Shown: positions 26,570 through 35,387 of the stretch, one piece after another
Layout of the letters: each line of letters opens with the position of its first letter
Numbering within the stretch: position 1 is the stretch's first letter
Assembly (NCBI GenBank): GCA_036657595.1
Contig: JAVXFZ010000002.1
Span: 1-64,000 of the forward strand
From: Odoribacter sp036657595
GTDB taxonomy: Bacteria; Bacteroidota; Bacteroidia; Bacteroidales; Marinifilaceae
Length of the DNA: 64,000 nt
Reading direction: 5' to 3'
The notes under the pieces: generated by a model
What the model saw: only the letters and a program-made list of their open reading frames with translations
What the model was told of the DNA's origin: nothing
Databases searched by the model: none
Made by a program: the position numbers and the translations under genes

Positions 26570-28378
26570 TTAGAGATTGACTTTTTGACGACCTTCAACA
26601 TATTGTTCCCACCAAATTGCAAAAGTTAATAAGTTGAAATATTGAATTGCCTTATTTTGTTTGTACCAGAACCAATTCCCATTATCAGACGATTCTCTGT
26701 CGTAAGTTTTGATAAATTTCTCAACTGAATTACGATTCAAAAATTTGGATACCACGGATGATTGCATAATAAAGTCAGCCAAAATGTTACGTTGTGATTT
26801 GTCTTTGAAAAAAATAGGCATAGGAGCGAATCCTCCTTGTTTTTTCTTGGTTGTTATCTCAGCTGGTAAGAGTGGCTTATAGTGATATTTTAATAAAAAT
26901 TTGGCCGTTGATTGCCCGCGAGCGATCTGCCACACATTATCACTATTACACTTATAATTGATGGGTAATTTTTGCAAAAAATTGTAGAGTTCCAGGTCCA
27001 TATAGGGAAAGACTATATGGTTATCAAACATTGAAGCCATTTGCGAGGCTTTGAAAAGTATCACTTGGTCGATCGTTCTTTCAATATCCGTTTCAGAAGC
27101 ATGTTGCTCGTATAGATTTTCAAAACTTGATAGATCAACTCTATCGGTTAATTCTGTCGGCATCGATTTTTCTGGATATTTAAGCAATCGTTTAAGTATA
27201 AAAGGTTCAAAACCAAACATATCCCCATTAAGAATATTAAGAATTTTCGATAATTGAAAACGTACTCGATATGCAATATTGTTTTTATCGAACATTGGAC
27301 GACTAAGTTGCTTGTGAATTGTGACAAGCAGTGGCTCAATACCATATTTTGATGCCAAGTAACGAATTGCTACTTCGCGTGCCGATGTACCAAAATATTG
27401 ATCACTTCCATCGCCACCCAAAATAACGTCAGGACGATCGGTACCCACCAATTCCATTGCCGCAAAATTGACCATTACTCCCCCCTCAACAAAGGGATCA
27501 CCTAACCAATCCACTATTCTGGGCAAATTACGTATTTCACTCCCATCGATTTCGTAATAGTGATGATCAGTACCAAATCTATCGGACATACATTGGGCCA
27601 ACGGCAATTCACTCCAATTATTTCCCTTAAAACCAATAGAATAGGAACTAATTTTGCCATCATACACTTGACGAAGTGCCGCCAAGTTAGCACCAGAATC
27701 ATAACCACCACTGAGCAAAACACCAACATTACGACTATTGCCAATGCGTCTGAGAATGGCTTGTTGGTGCAATAGACCGTATTGTTTGGATAGGTCATCT
27801 AAATCGGGAACAATTGATTTATTTACATTACTTGAATTAGTGTAGAGCTTAATCGTGCGCAGATTGTCATTCACAAACCAAAGCATTTGACCTGCTCCTA
27901 ATTTAGAAATCCCTTCTAAAGCTGAATTTGGCGTTGGGATATAACCTATTTCAAGAAAAGTACCTAACCCACGTTTATTGATCTGCATCGGACAATCGCA
28001 CATTAAAATAAGTTCATCTAGATGTGAGCAGAAATGCGTTGAGCTATAATAAACCTGTGGTCCAATTCCGTGGTGGTCACGCACAATCATCGTCTGATCA
28101 TCAGTTTTAAGTATAAAGGAAAATGAACCATCCAACAATTTGAATCCTTCCATATTTTTCAATTCAAAGAGGACTGCAATCGTTTGGGCATTGTTGTTAG
28201 TCAACTGTTCAATTTTCAAATTCACTTTGTTGTAAATTTCGCCCCAAAATGCTACCGCCAAATGCTCTGTTTCATAACAAACTACATCGCCATCAATAAG
28301 CATACCATGCCAATGCGTATAATGCATTTTGTCATCAGCTACAATTGGTTCGTTAGTAAAATTTCCTATAAACATCAT
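26570..28378 (-). CDS. Asparagine synthetase B-like protein lacking the glutaminase Cys
   Basis: A 602-residue protein with an N-terminal Ntn-type glutamine amidotransferase-like domain (about 1-175) and a C-terminal ATP-PPi synthetase domain containing the PP-loop LLSGGYDSGAN (about 221-231) and LGGDGSDQYFG. Class II amidotransferases need Cys at position 2 after Met removal; here the N-terminus is MMFIGNF, with no Cys nearby. The glutaminase site should be dead, leaving ammonia-dependent or altered chemistry. Homologues in O-antigen clusters (WbpS-like) amidate uronic acids, which fits the UDP-glucuronate chemistry nearby. Confidence 0.85.
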   Translation of the reverse strand: MMFIGNFTNEPIVADDKMHYTHWHGMLIDGDVVCYETEHLAVAFWGEIYNKVNLKIEQLTNNNAQTIAVLFELKNMEGFKLLDGSFSFILKTDDQTMIVRDHHGIGPQVYYSSTHFCSHLDELILMCDCPMQINKRGLGTFLEIGYIPTPNSALEGISKLGAGQMLWFVNDNLRTIKLYTNSSNVNKSIVPDLDDLSKQYGLLHQQAILRRIGNSRNVGVLLSGGYDSGANLAALRQVYDGKISSYSIGFKGNNWSELPLAQCMSDRFGTDHHYYEIDGSEIRNLPRIVDWLGDPFVEGGVMVNFAAMELVGTDRPDVILGGDGSDQYFGTSAREVAIRYLASKYGIEPLLVTIHKQLSRPMFDKNNIAYRVRFQLSKILNILNGDMFGFEPFILKRLLKYPEKSMPTELTDRVDLSSFENLYEQHASETDIERTIDQVILFKASQMASMFDNHIVFPYMDLELYNFLQKLPINYKCNSDNVWQIARGQSTAKFLLKYHYKPLLPAEITTKKKQGGFAPMPIFFKDKSQRNILADFIMQSSVVSKFLNRNSVEKFIKTYDRESSDNGNWFWYKQNKAIQYFNLLTFAIWWEQYVEGRQKVNL

Positions 28379-28379
28379 T

Positions 28380-29546
28380 TTATTCCTTTATTCCGTGAGA
28401 GGTGTGTATGAATTTCTTATTAGCTCCCTTTAATTTGAAGAGATTAAAGACAACCAAAAAGAAAAAATAGGGTAGCCTTATGATGGCTGTAAAAAGGTTA
28501 CGGCGATACATCTTTCGAGGTATCGCCAACGATAATGCAAGATATAGCAGTATGACTATCAACCACCATTTAATGGATGCGGCGTTGCTAAATATTGATA
28601 CAATACTGGCGATGATAACACTAAAACCAAGCAACATCACTCTTGGAATGCTTATTTGTTGAAACATCTTGTCCAAAAAATCCACTTGACAGTTTTTTAT
28701 TGCTGCAGGAACATATTTGACCGATCGACATAAATAATGAATTTGAGCCGACAACCAACGCTTGCGTTGACGCGAAAAATCGTCTTTATGCTGTACCTTT
28801 TCGTCTAACACATGTGAATTTGGCATATAATATACGTGATATCCACCCCGTAATAGATTAATTTCCAATGCACGATCAAAGCCACCGACAGCATCAATTT
28901 GAAGCATTGCATTTTTAAATAGTTGGTAGTCAAAACACATACCCGAACCTATCAAAGCTGCCGACAATCCAAGCACAGCGTGTCCTTTTCTGAAAATACT
29001 ATTATTGATCTCTTCGCTTATAGCATCGAGCAACGCTAATGGAGTGTTGATATTCTTAGCACAGCGATGAGCCTGAACAATGTGAACATTTTCGCTGTGG
29101 AATCTATCGTTGATTTGCTGCAAAAAATTAGGTGATACTATGTTGTCGGCATCGAGAATTAAAGCAATGTCGTATTGTGACCCAATTTGTTCCATCGCAT
29201 AATTTAAGGCTTTGGCTTTAGTACTATTTTCAAAGAAAACTTCAACCAGAATCAATGACATACGTTGTAATTCTTGATTCGTTCGTCCACTCATACGATC
29301 TGAAATCACCACCACATCAAATTTTTCGGGTGGATAATTCTGTGCAATGCACGAACAGACACACTCCATAATCACGCCATCTTCTTTATAAGCGGGTATC
29401 AGAATAGCTATTTTTTTATCTGCTTTACTTTTTTGCGTTTTCGTTTCGAAACGAAAAAGAGAAGCTATGCTAAAAAACGTAAGGTAGAGAATATTTAAGG
29501 CGAATATTATGAATAATAGAATGTCAAGAATATACAAAAATACCAT
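28380..29546 (-). CDS. Membrane-bound processive-type glycosyltransferase family 2
   Basis: A 388-residue protein: an N-terminal TM (about 3-30), a GT-A domain with AILIPAYKEDGVI, LILDADNIV (DxD-type) and RQRKRW (R/QxxRW motif of processive synthases), and two C-terminal TM segments. It resembles N-acetylglucosaminyl or hyaluronan-synthase-like GT2 enzymes. It is paralogous to the protein at 19758-20942, which has lost the final motif. It ends one base before the asparagine-synthetase-like gene begins, so the two are translationally close. Confidence 0.87.
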   Translation of the reverse strand: MVFLYILDILLFIIFALNILYLTFFSIASLFRFETKTQKSKADKKIAILIPAYKEDGVIMECVCSCIAQNYPPEKFDVVVISDRMSGRTNQELQRMSLILVEVFFENSTKAKALNYAMEQIGSQYDIALILDADNIVSPNFLQQINDRFHSENVHIVQAHRCAKNINTPLALLDAISEEINNSIFRKGHAVLGLSAALIGSGMCFDYQLFKNAMLQIDAVGGFDRALEINLLRGGYHVYYMPNSHVLDEKVQHKDDFSRQRKRWLSAQIHYLCRSVKYVPAAIKNCQVDFLDKMFQQISIPRVMLLGFSVIIASIVSIFSNAASIKWWLIVILLYLALSLAIPRKMYRRNLFTAIIRLPYFFFLVVFNLFKLKGANKKFIHTSHGIKE

Positions 29547-29551
29547 AATTT

Positions 29552-30610
29552 TTAGTTTATCTTTTTAGCCCAAAGGCTTTTAATAATAAATGCCGACGTT
29601 TGCCAGTTAATGAATTTTTCGAGGTGTTTTTCTCTTTTATTATTGTCTATTTCAAAATTGGAAATATTTTTTACTGCCTCTATTAGCTCTTTTTCATTCG
29701 TTGGGTCTATCAATAATCCGTTATCGTTCACTACTTCGGGTAGTGAGGTTGCATTCGAACAAATGATTTTTGCTCCACACGCCAAGGCTTCCAATGGCGG
29801 GATGCCAAATCCTTCGAAAAGCGACACGTATATAAATGCTTCGCAATGTTGATAATATCCTATCAATTCGCTATCATCAATGCCTTCTTTTAGAAAAACA
29901 ATATTGGAGAATTTATATTTTTCGCGCAACTTAGATCGCTCTTTTATACCGCCAACAACGAGTTTTTGTGTGGACAATCGATTAGAGAAGACATTGAGTA
30001 GAAAGTTCAGATTCTTGCTTGGCGCATCGGCCGATAAGGTAAAATAAAACTTATCAGTCATTGGAGCGCATTGCTTATTACTAGCGGTAGCGTAAAACGA
30101 TTCTATGCAATTATAGGTAATCACGACATTGTCAATCTTCAAAATTCGTTTGATTTCATGAGCTGAAAATTCAGAAACCGTTACCACTTGATCTACTCGT
30201 CTGATACCCAAATTAGCTACAGCCCGACGATACAATGCCCCCACCCGTTGAGTGAAATTCTGATGGTTGGGTAATGAATACATAAAAATCAGATCGTGAA
30301 TCGTGACGATCAATCTTACACGGTTAGGTATGATAAGCGGAAAGGTGTTCGAAGTAGACCACAACACATCAAGTTTATCGCTGCGTACCGCACAAGCGAG
30401 ATATATTTGTTCACCAACAATATAATTAGCGGTGGGCAATTTGTGCCATCTGAAATTATAAGGCAAACATTCATTACAATCAGTATCAATATATAAAATA
30501 TATTGATTCAATGAGTCTATATCGAAAAGTTTCTTGACTATTTCTCGACTATAACGTCCCATACCCCTACAAGAAGAGGCTGCCAAACGATAATCAATTC
30601 CTATAACCAT
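29552..30610 (-). CDS. Glycosyltransferase, GT4 family
   Basis: A 352-residue GT-B enzyme. The N-terminal glycine-rich acceptor loop is SSCRGMGRYSRE. VTIHDLIFMY and the mid-protein VVTVSEFSAHEI are typical of mannosyltransferase-like GT4 proteins. The C-terminal donor site is SLFEGFGIPPLEALACG, with the E-x7-E acidic pair. The exact sugar is unknown. It lies five bases upstream of the processive GT2 gene on the same strand. Confidence 0.88.
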   Translation of the reverse strand: MVIGIDYRLAASSCRGMGRYSREIVKKLFDIDSLNQYILYIDTDCNECLPYNFRWHKLPTANYIVGEQIYLACAVRSDKLDVLWSTSNTFPLIIPNRVRLIVTIHDLIFMYSLPNHQNFTQRVGALYRRAVANLGIRRVDQVVTVSEFSAHEIKRILKIDNVVITYNCIESFYATASNKQCAPMTDKFYFTLSADAPSKNLNFLLNVFSNRLSTQKLVVGGIKERSKLREKYKFSNIVFLKEGIDDSELIGYYQHCEAFIYVSLFEGFGIPPLEALACGAKIICSNATSLPEVVNDNGLLIDPTNEKELIEAVKNISNFEIDNNKREKHLEKFINWQTSAFIIKSLWAKKIN

Positions 30611-30649
30611 AATTCAATATATTAAAACATAGGACTCAATAGCATGTAC

Positions 30650-31792
30650 CTATTTACTTTTAGGTAATGTAAAACTGAAAGTTGAGCCCACGCCTTCTTC
30701 AGATTCAAACCAAAGACGACCACCATTTTTATTGACAAAATCGACACAAAGCAATAATCCTAACCCTGATCCTTCTTCATTCGAAGTGCCAAAAGTAGAG
30801 AAATGAGAAGCGACATGTAATAATTTAGATTTGTTTTCTTCTTTGATTCCACACCCGTGATCGATTACGTTTACTGTCACAAAATCATTATCCTCGTTGT
30901 CGATTGTGATATTGATCGTGCCATTGGGATTGCTAAATTTGATGGCATTAGACAGTAGATTACGCATTACGGTCTTAATCATATTTCTATCTACCATTAC
31001 ATCGCACGAACAATGGAAATCGAATTCAATTTTAATTCCTTTCAATCTAACAGTAGCGACAAAAATCTCAATACTATTGCGAACTATATCAGCAATATTT
31101 ATTATTTGAATTGCTGTATTTAAACGTCCTATCTGACTTTTTGTCCATTTCAATAGGTTGTCTAACAACATAAATACGTCTTCCGTGGTTTGATTTGCCA
31201 TTTTGACCATCTCCAACATTTCTTTATCCGCACCTTCCAGTTTGGATAATACGAGATCGAGAATCATCTTAATCGATCCAAGCGGACCACGCAAATCGTG
31301 TGCAATAACCGAATAAAGTTTGTCGCGTCCAATGATAATTGAACGCAACTCTTCAGTTTGTTTCAAAATTATGCGTTTAGCCTCCAAAAGTGAAATTTGA
31401 TGCTTAATACGTATTTTTAGCTCGTCCTTGTTAAAGGGTTTAGTGATAAAATCGTTGGCCCCCAATTGGAAACCACGTACAACATCTTCGTGACTGTTAA
31501 GAGCAGTGAGAAATATGATGGGTATATCATTGAATTGAATAGAAGATTTTAATTTTTCCGACACATCAAAACCACTAAGTCCAGGCATCATAACATCTAA
31601 TAGTATCAAATCCGGGCGTTCTGATTCGACTTTTTCTAATGCTTGAGTACCATTATTGGCTATCGTAATTTGATATTTTTCTGTCTTAAGCAATGCTTTG
31701 AGTAAAGTGATATTATACATAACATCATCCACAATCAGTATTTTATAACTGGCTGGATCTATTGTCAGTTTAATTTGTTGAGATTCTATCAT
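30650..31792 (-). CDS. Receiver-histidine kinase fusion (cytosolic hybrid)
   Basis: A 380-residue soluble protein with an N-terminal receiver domain (about 17-130; VDD acidic pocket, phospho-acceptor Asp66 in LILLDVMMP, Lys in TKPF), then HisKA with SVIAHDLRGPLGS (His165) and HATPase_c (N-box NLLSNAIKF, G-boxes VIDHGCGI and GSGLGLLL). There is no sensor, membrane or DNA-binding domain. Its own kinase activity is probably set by phosphorylation of the receiver. It is encoded between a GT4 gene and UDP-xylose synthase, 14 nt from the latter. Confidence 0.9.
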   Translation of the reverse strand: MIESQQIKLTIDPASYKILIVDDVMYNITLLKALLKTEKYQITIANNGTQALEKVESERPDLILLDVMMPGLSGFDVSEKLKSSIQFNDIPIIFLTALNSHEDVVRGFQLGANDFITKPFNKDELKIRIKHQISLLEAKRIILKQTEELRSIIIGRDKLYSVIAHDLRGPLGSIKMILDLVLSKLEGADKEMLEMVKMANQTTEDVFMLLDNLLKWTKSQIGRLNTAIQIINIADIVRNSIEIFVATVRLKGIKIEFDFHCSCDVMVDRNMIKTVMRNLLSNAIKFSNPNGTINITIDNEDNDFVTVNVIDHGCGIKEENKSKLLHVASHFSTFGTSNEEGSGLGLLLCVDFVNKNGGRLWFESEEGVGSTFSFTLPKSK

Positions 31793-31806
31793 TGCAAAAC
31801 ATTTTA

Positions 31807-32751
31807 TTATTTGAAGTGTTGAAAATAAGCTATCGTTTTTTTTAATCCTTCTATTAATTCTATATTTGGATTGTATCCTATCAAATTATGAGCAAGTGTA
31901 ATATCTGGTTTCCGTCGACGAGGGTCATCTAAAGGTAAGGATACAAATATTAGTTTTGATCTTGAATTAGTGAGTTCTATTATGCTTTTTGCCAAATCTA
32001 AAATCGTATATTCTGTAGGATTACCTAAATTGACAGGTCCGATAACATCATCTCCTGTTGCCATAATCTTCACCATACCTTCAATCAAATTGTCGATATA
32101 CTGAAAACTGCGGCTCTGAAGCCCTGTGCCGTATATTGTAATATCTTTGTTGCTAAGTGCCTGCATTATAAAATTTGAAACCACACGTCCATCACAAGGA
32201 TGCATATTAGGACCATAAGTGTTGAAAATCCGTATAATTTTTATCCTCACATCGTGTTGACGATAAAAATCCATAAACATAGTTTCGGCTCCGCGTTTAC
32301 CTTCATCGTAACAAGCACGTATGCCAACGGGGTTCACGTTGCCCCAATAATTTTCTTTTTGAGGATGAATTATTGGATCACCATACACCTCGCTCGTTGA
32401 AGCTTGCAATATTTTTGCATCATATTTCCTTGATAACTCCAACATATTATACGCTCCTTGAATTGATGTCGTGAAGGTTTTGATCGGATCTTTTTGATAA
32501 TGAATCGGAGATGCTGGGCATGCTAAATTATAAATTTCATCAATTTTTGCATCAAAATCACACGATTGCTCCACATCACATTCAATAAGTTTGAATTTTG
32601 GATTAGAGAGCATTTTTGAAATATTTTCATAATTACCAGTGATGAAATTATCCATACAAAATACGACATTATCGTGATTTAGAAGATTTTGACATAAATG
32701 GGAACCTATAAAACCAGCTCCACCTGTAACTAAAATATGCTTATTTACCAT
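31807..32751 (-). CDS. uxs: UDP-glucuronate decarboxylase (UDP-xylose synthase)
   Basis: An extended short-chain dehydrogenase of 314 residues. It has NAD-binding TGGAGFIGSHL (from about residue 8), the UXS-specific NLACPASPIHYQ, ASTSEVYGDP with YWGNVNP, and the catalytic Tyr-x3-Lys in CYDEGKRGAE. The reaction converts UDP-glucuronate to UDP-xylose plus CO2 in the cytosol, implying xylose in the polysaccharide. The frame continues upstream to 32844 but only adds a hydrophobic non-family stretch; ATG 32751 is the standard start. Confidence 0.92.
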   Translation of the reverse strand: MVNKHILVTGGAGFIGSHLCQNLLNHDNVVFCMDNFITGNYENISKMLSNPKFKLIECDVEQSCDFDAKIDEIYNLACPASPIHYQKDPIKTFTTSIQGAYNMLELSRKYDAKILQASTSEVYGDPIIHPQKENYWGNVNPVGIRACYDEGKRGAETMFMDFYRQHDVRIKIIRIFNTYGPNMHPCDGRVVSNFIMQALSNKDITIYGTGLQSRSFQYIDNLIEGMVKIMATGDDVIGPVNLGNPTEYTILDLAKSIIELTNSRSKLIFVSLPLDDPRRRKPDITLAHNLIGYNPNIELIEGLKKTIAYFQHFK

Positions 32752-33059
32752 ATTATATGTAATTGTAAATGCGATTAATAAACTAAATAAACAAAGTTGA
32801 CATTTATAAACTATAATTACAAATTTTCTTATATTATATTTCAAAATTTAGATCGATTATGAATAGATGTACAACACATAGAGCTATTGCTCTGCATTTT
32901 TATCAATTGACACACTTGTTTATTAATGATGTTGAATTATTAATATCAATGTATAACATACTGTAAATAATGTGTTTGTGTATTATAAAAAAGTATAGTC
33001 ATATTATGATTTTGATAATTAATTTTTACTATATTTGTAAATTCAAAATCAACGGTCTA
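32752..33059. promoter_or_regulatory. Divergent AT-rich promoter region inside the polysaccharide locus
   Basis: This 308-bp gap separates the minus-strand block from the second plus-strand block. An exact -7 box (TATATTTG, 33030-33037) lies 22 nt upstream of the sensor kinase start, with TTTG at 33011-33014 at shorter than usual spacing. A small hairpin (AGAGC-TATT-GCTCT, about 32880-32893) is followed by T5. No convincing minus-strand promoter was found, and no coding pattern is seen. Confidence 0.45.
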
Positions 33060-35015
33060 ATGTTTCATAATAGATACAAAATATTATTTATTTTATTATT
33101 CGTTTTTTGCGTCGAAAATGTGTATGCTAAGATCAGAAATGAAGTTCTCATCATAGATTCTTATAGTTCAGACTATCAGTGGTCTAACTCAATTATTGAT
33201 GGCATAAAGAATCTGTTGAGCGATGATATTTCGGGACTATACCTCAATATTGAATATCTCTCTTCGGAACGTTTTACCAATCCATCTATATGGGTAGAAC
33301 GCATAAATATGCTGTTCAGCAATTATACCGAGAATTTACCAGCAGCGATAGTGTTAATTTCAGACGAAGCGTGGATGTCGTACCGGGCTGCCCAAAACGA
33401 GCATTTCAATGACGTGCCGCTATTCTTGTGTGCCGTCAAACCCCACTCTATCACAATAGAAAAATACAGTTCCAAATCGGAAACTCTATCACTGAGTGAT
33501 TTTACTCCCACCGACAAAGTGATAAAATCATATAAAGCCAATTCAATTATTAGAAAGATGAACATCGATGGATATATTGATTTAATGAATACATTGATTC
33601 CAAATCTTAATCAATACACCTTCATCACAGACAATCGCTTTTACGGTATCTATACACGATTACTTTTGGAAGATTATTTCAAAAGAAATGGAATGAGCCA
33701 TCCCGTTAATTATCTTGACGCACGCTTTATTACAACCGATACACTAATCAAACAACTCAACTATATCACACATAAAACGGGTTTACTGCTCACTTCGTGG
33801 CTCACAGGAGAGGTAGGTTTTGAATATTCCAAGCAATATGTTTACAATCTTATGTCATCAGTGCTCAAAACACCTATATTTATAACCAATGACATAGGTA
33901 TAAATTCAGGTCATTTCTTAGGCGGTTACTACTTTAATGCTGAAAATTGGGGAAAAGAAACAGGTAAGCAAATTTTAGATGTACTCAAATACCATAGGAC
34001 AACAAAGAATAAGTGTCTCACCGAAACTCAATGTCATATCAATTGGAATGTGCTAGAAAAATTTAATATTTTGCAATCTCAATTGCCCAAAAACACAAAA
34101 TTCGTTAACGCTCGGCAATCATTTTTTATTGAATATTATACAGAATGTATATTTATTGGCTCTCTTCTATTATTGATTCTGTTAGGTAGCATATACGTAT
34201 TGCACAATAATATTAAGTTGCAAAAAAAACAAAAAATAGTGCAGCAATCAATCGAACAAGTTGCAAAAAGCAATAAAAATTTGATCAAAATGCAGAAATC
34301 GCTCCAAACAGCGCTCGTAAAAGCCGAAGCTGCTGATCGTCTTAAATCGTCTTTCATCAATAATATCGACCATGAAATACGCACTCCTTTGAATGCAATA
34401 GTGGGCTTTTCAAGCATTATTGCCACAATTGAGGATAAAAATGATATTGATCAAGCAAATCTACAAATTGCCGAAAATAGTGATATCTTGTTGAAAATAA
34501 TCCATGATATTATGGATTTATCGCAAATAGACGCCGGCACAGCTGAGTTTGATTATCATAAAGTAAATTTGAATTGGCTTTTCGAAGATTTACTACAAAT
34601 GAGCGAAAGAAAACTCCACGAAGGAGTTACGTTGAAGTTCTGTCCGCCGGAAAAGCCAATTTCGATGATAACAGAACCAGTTAGAGTACTCCAAATATTA
34701 ATTAACCTGACCGATAACGCCATCAAATTTACTTTTAATGGTACAATTGAATTTGGCTATTTTCAGTATGATGACCAATGGGTTGAATTTTATGTAAAAG
34801 ACACTGGTATCGGAATATCAAAAGATGAGGTAGATAAAATCTTTAATCGTTTCTATAAATCAGATATGTATGTACGCGGTTCAGGACTTGGTTTGTCAAT
34901 TTCCAAACAAATTATCGAAACGATGAGTGGACAATATGGAGTGATATCCGATTTGGGTATTGGCTCTCTTTTTTGGTTTAGATTCAAAAATTATAATAAA
35001 GAAAATTATATGTAG
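33060..35015 (+). CDS. Sensor histidine kinase with periplasmic substrate-binding-like domain
   Basis: A 651-residue protein: signal/TM at the N-terminus (about 7-22), a long periplasmic region (about 25-360) resembling ABC sugar-binding proteins (VLIIDSYSSDYQWS, AIVLISDEAW, GINSGHFLGGYYFNAE), TM at 363-383, a coiled-coil, HisKA with NNIDHEIRTPLNA (His438), and HATPase_c with NLTDNAIKF and GSGLGLSISK. It probably senses a periplasmic ligand and phosphorylates the receiver encoded 2 nt downstream. ATG 33060 is preferred over 32970 because of the -7 box at 33030-33037. Confidence 0.87.
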   Translation: MFHNRYKILFILLFVFCVENVYAKIRNEVLIIDSYSSDYQWSNSIIDGIKNLLSDDISGLYLNIEYLSSERFTNPSIWVERINMLFSNYTENLPAAIVLISDEAWMSYRAAQNEHFNDVPLFLCAVKPHSITIEKYSSKSETLSLSDFTPTDKVIKSYKANSIIRKMNIDGYIDLMNTLIPNLNQYTFITDNRFYGIYTRLLLEDYFKRNGMSHPVNYLDARFITTDTLIKQLNYITHKTGLLLTSWLTGEVGFEYSKQYVYNLMSSVLKTPIFITNDIGINSGHFLGGYYFNAENWGKETGKQILDVLKYHRTTKNKCLTETQCHINWNVLEKFNILQSQLPKNTKFVNARQSFFIEYYTECIFIGSLLLLILLGSIYVLHNNIKLQKKQKIVQQSIEQVAKSNKNLIKMQKSLQTALVKAEAADRLKSSFINNIDHEIRTPLNAIVGFSSIIATIEDKNDIDQANLQIAENSDILLKIIHDIMDLSQIDAGTAEFDYHKVNLNWLFEDLLQMSERKLHEGVTLKFCPPEKPISMITEPVRVLQILINLTDNAIKFTFNGTIEFGYFQYDDQWVEFYVKDTGIGISKDEVDKIFNRFYKSDMYVRGSGLGLSISKQIIETMSGQYGVISDLGIGSLFWFRFKNYNKENYM

Positions 35016-35017
35016 TT

Positions 35018-35383
35018 ATGAAAAAGAAAATTATAATAGTAGATGACAAAATAATGATTGTTAAAATCATTGCAGCGTATCTCTCGGCAGAGTACGAATT
35101 TGAATATTTCGACAACCCAATTCCGTGCCTTGAAAAGTTAGAAACCGGTACTTTGCCCGACTTAATTATCTCTGATATTTTAATGCCTCACATGCGTGGA
35201 GACATTTTTCTTGACAAAATAAAAAATAGCGAGCGCCTTAAAAATATTCCAGTTATCATGCTATCGAGTGAAGACAGTAGCAGTGAACGTATCAGATTAC
35301 TACAAAATGGAGCGAAAGATTACATTGTTAAGCCCTTCAATCCATTAGAGCTAAAAATACGAATTAAAAAAATATTCGAATAG
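35018..35383 (+). CDS. Single-domain response regulator (CheY-like)
   Basis: A 121-residue receiver with no output domain: acidic pocket IIVDD (9-10), phospho-acceptor Asp53 in LIISDILMP, Ser/Thr in IMLSSED and Lys in VKPFNP. It starts 2 nt after the sensor kinase stop and ends 4 nt before the sugar-phosphate transferase gene. It could act by protein-protein contact or pass phosphate to the receiver-kinase fusion at 30650-31792. Confidence 0.92.
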   Translation: MKKKIIIVDDKIMIVKIIAAYLSAEYEFEYFDNPIPCLEKLETGTLPDLIISDILMPHMRGDIFLDKIKNSERLKNIPVIMLSSEDSSSERIRLLQNGAKDYIVKPFNPLELKIRIKKIFE

Positions 35384-35387
35384 AGCT

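Noticed and set aside
32880..32900. Small hairpin plus T5 as a terminator of a hidden short RNA
   Set aside because: The stem is only 5 bp, and no promoter precedes it at a sensible distance on the plus strand.
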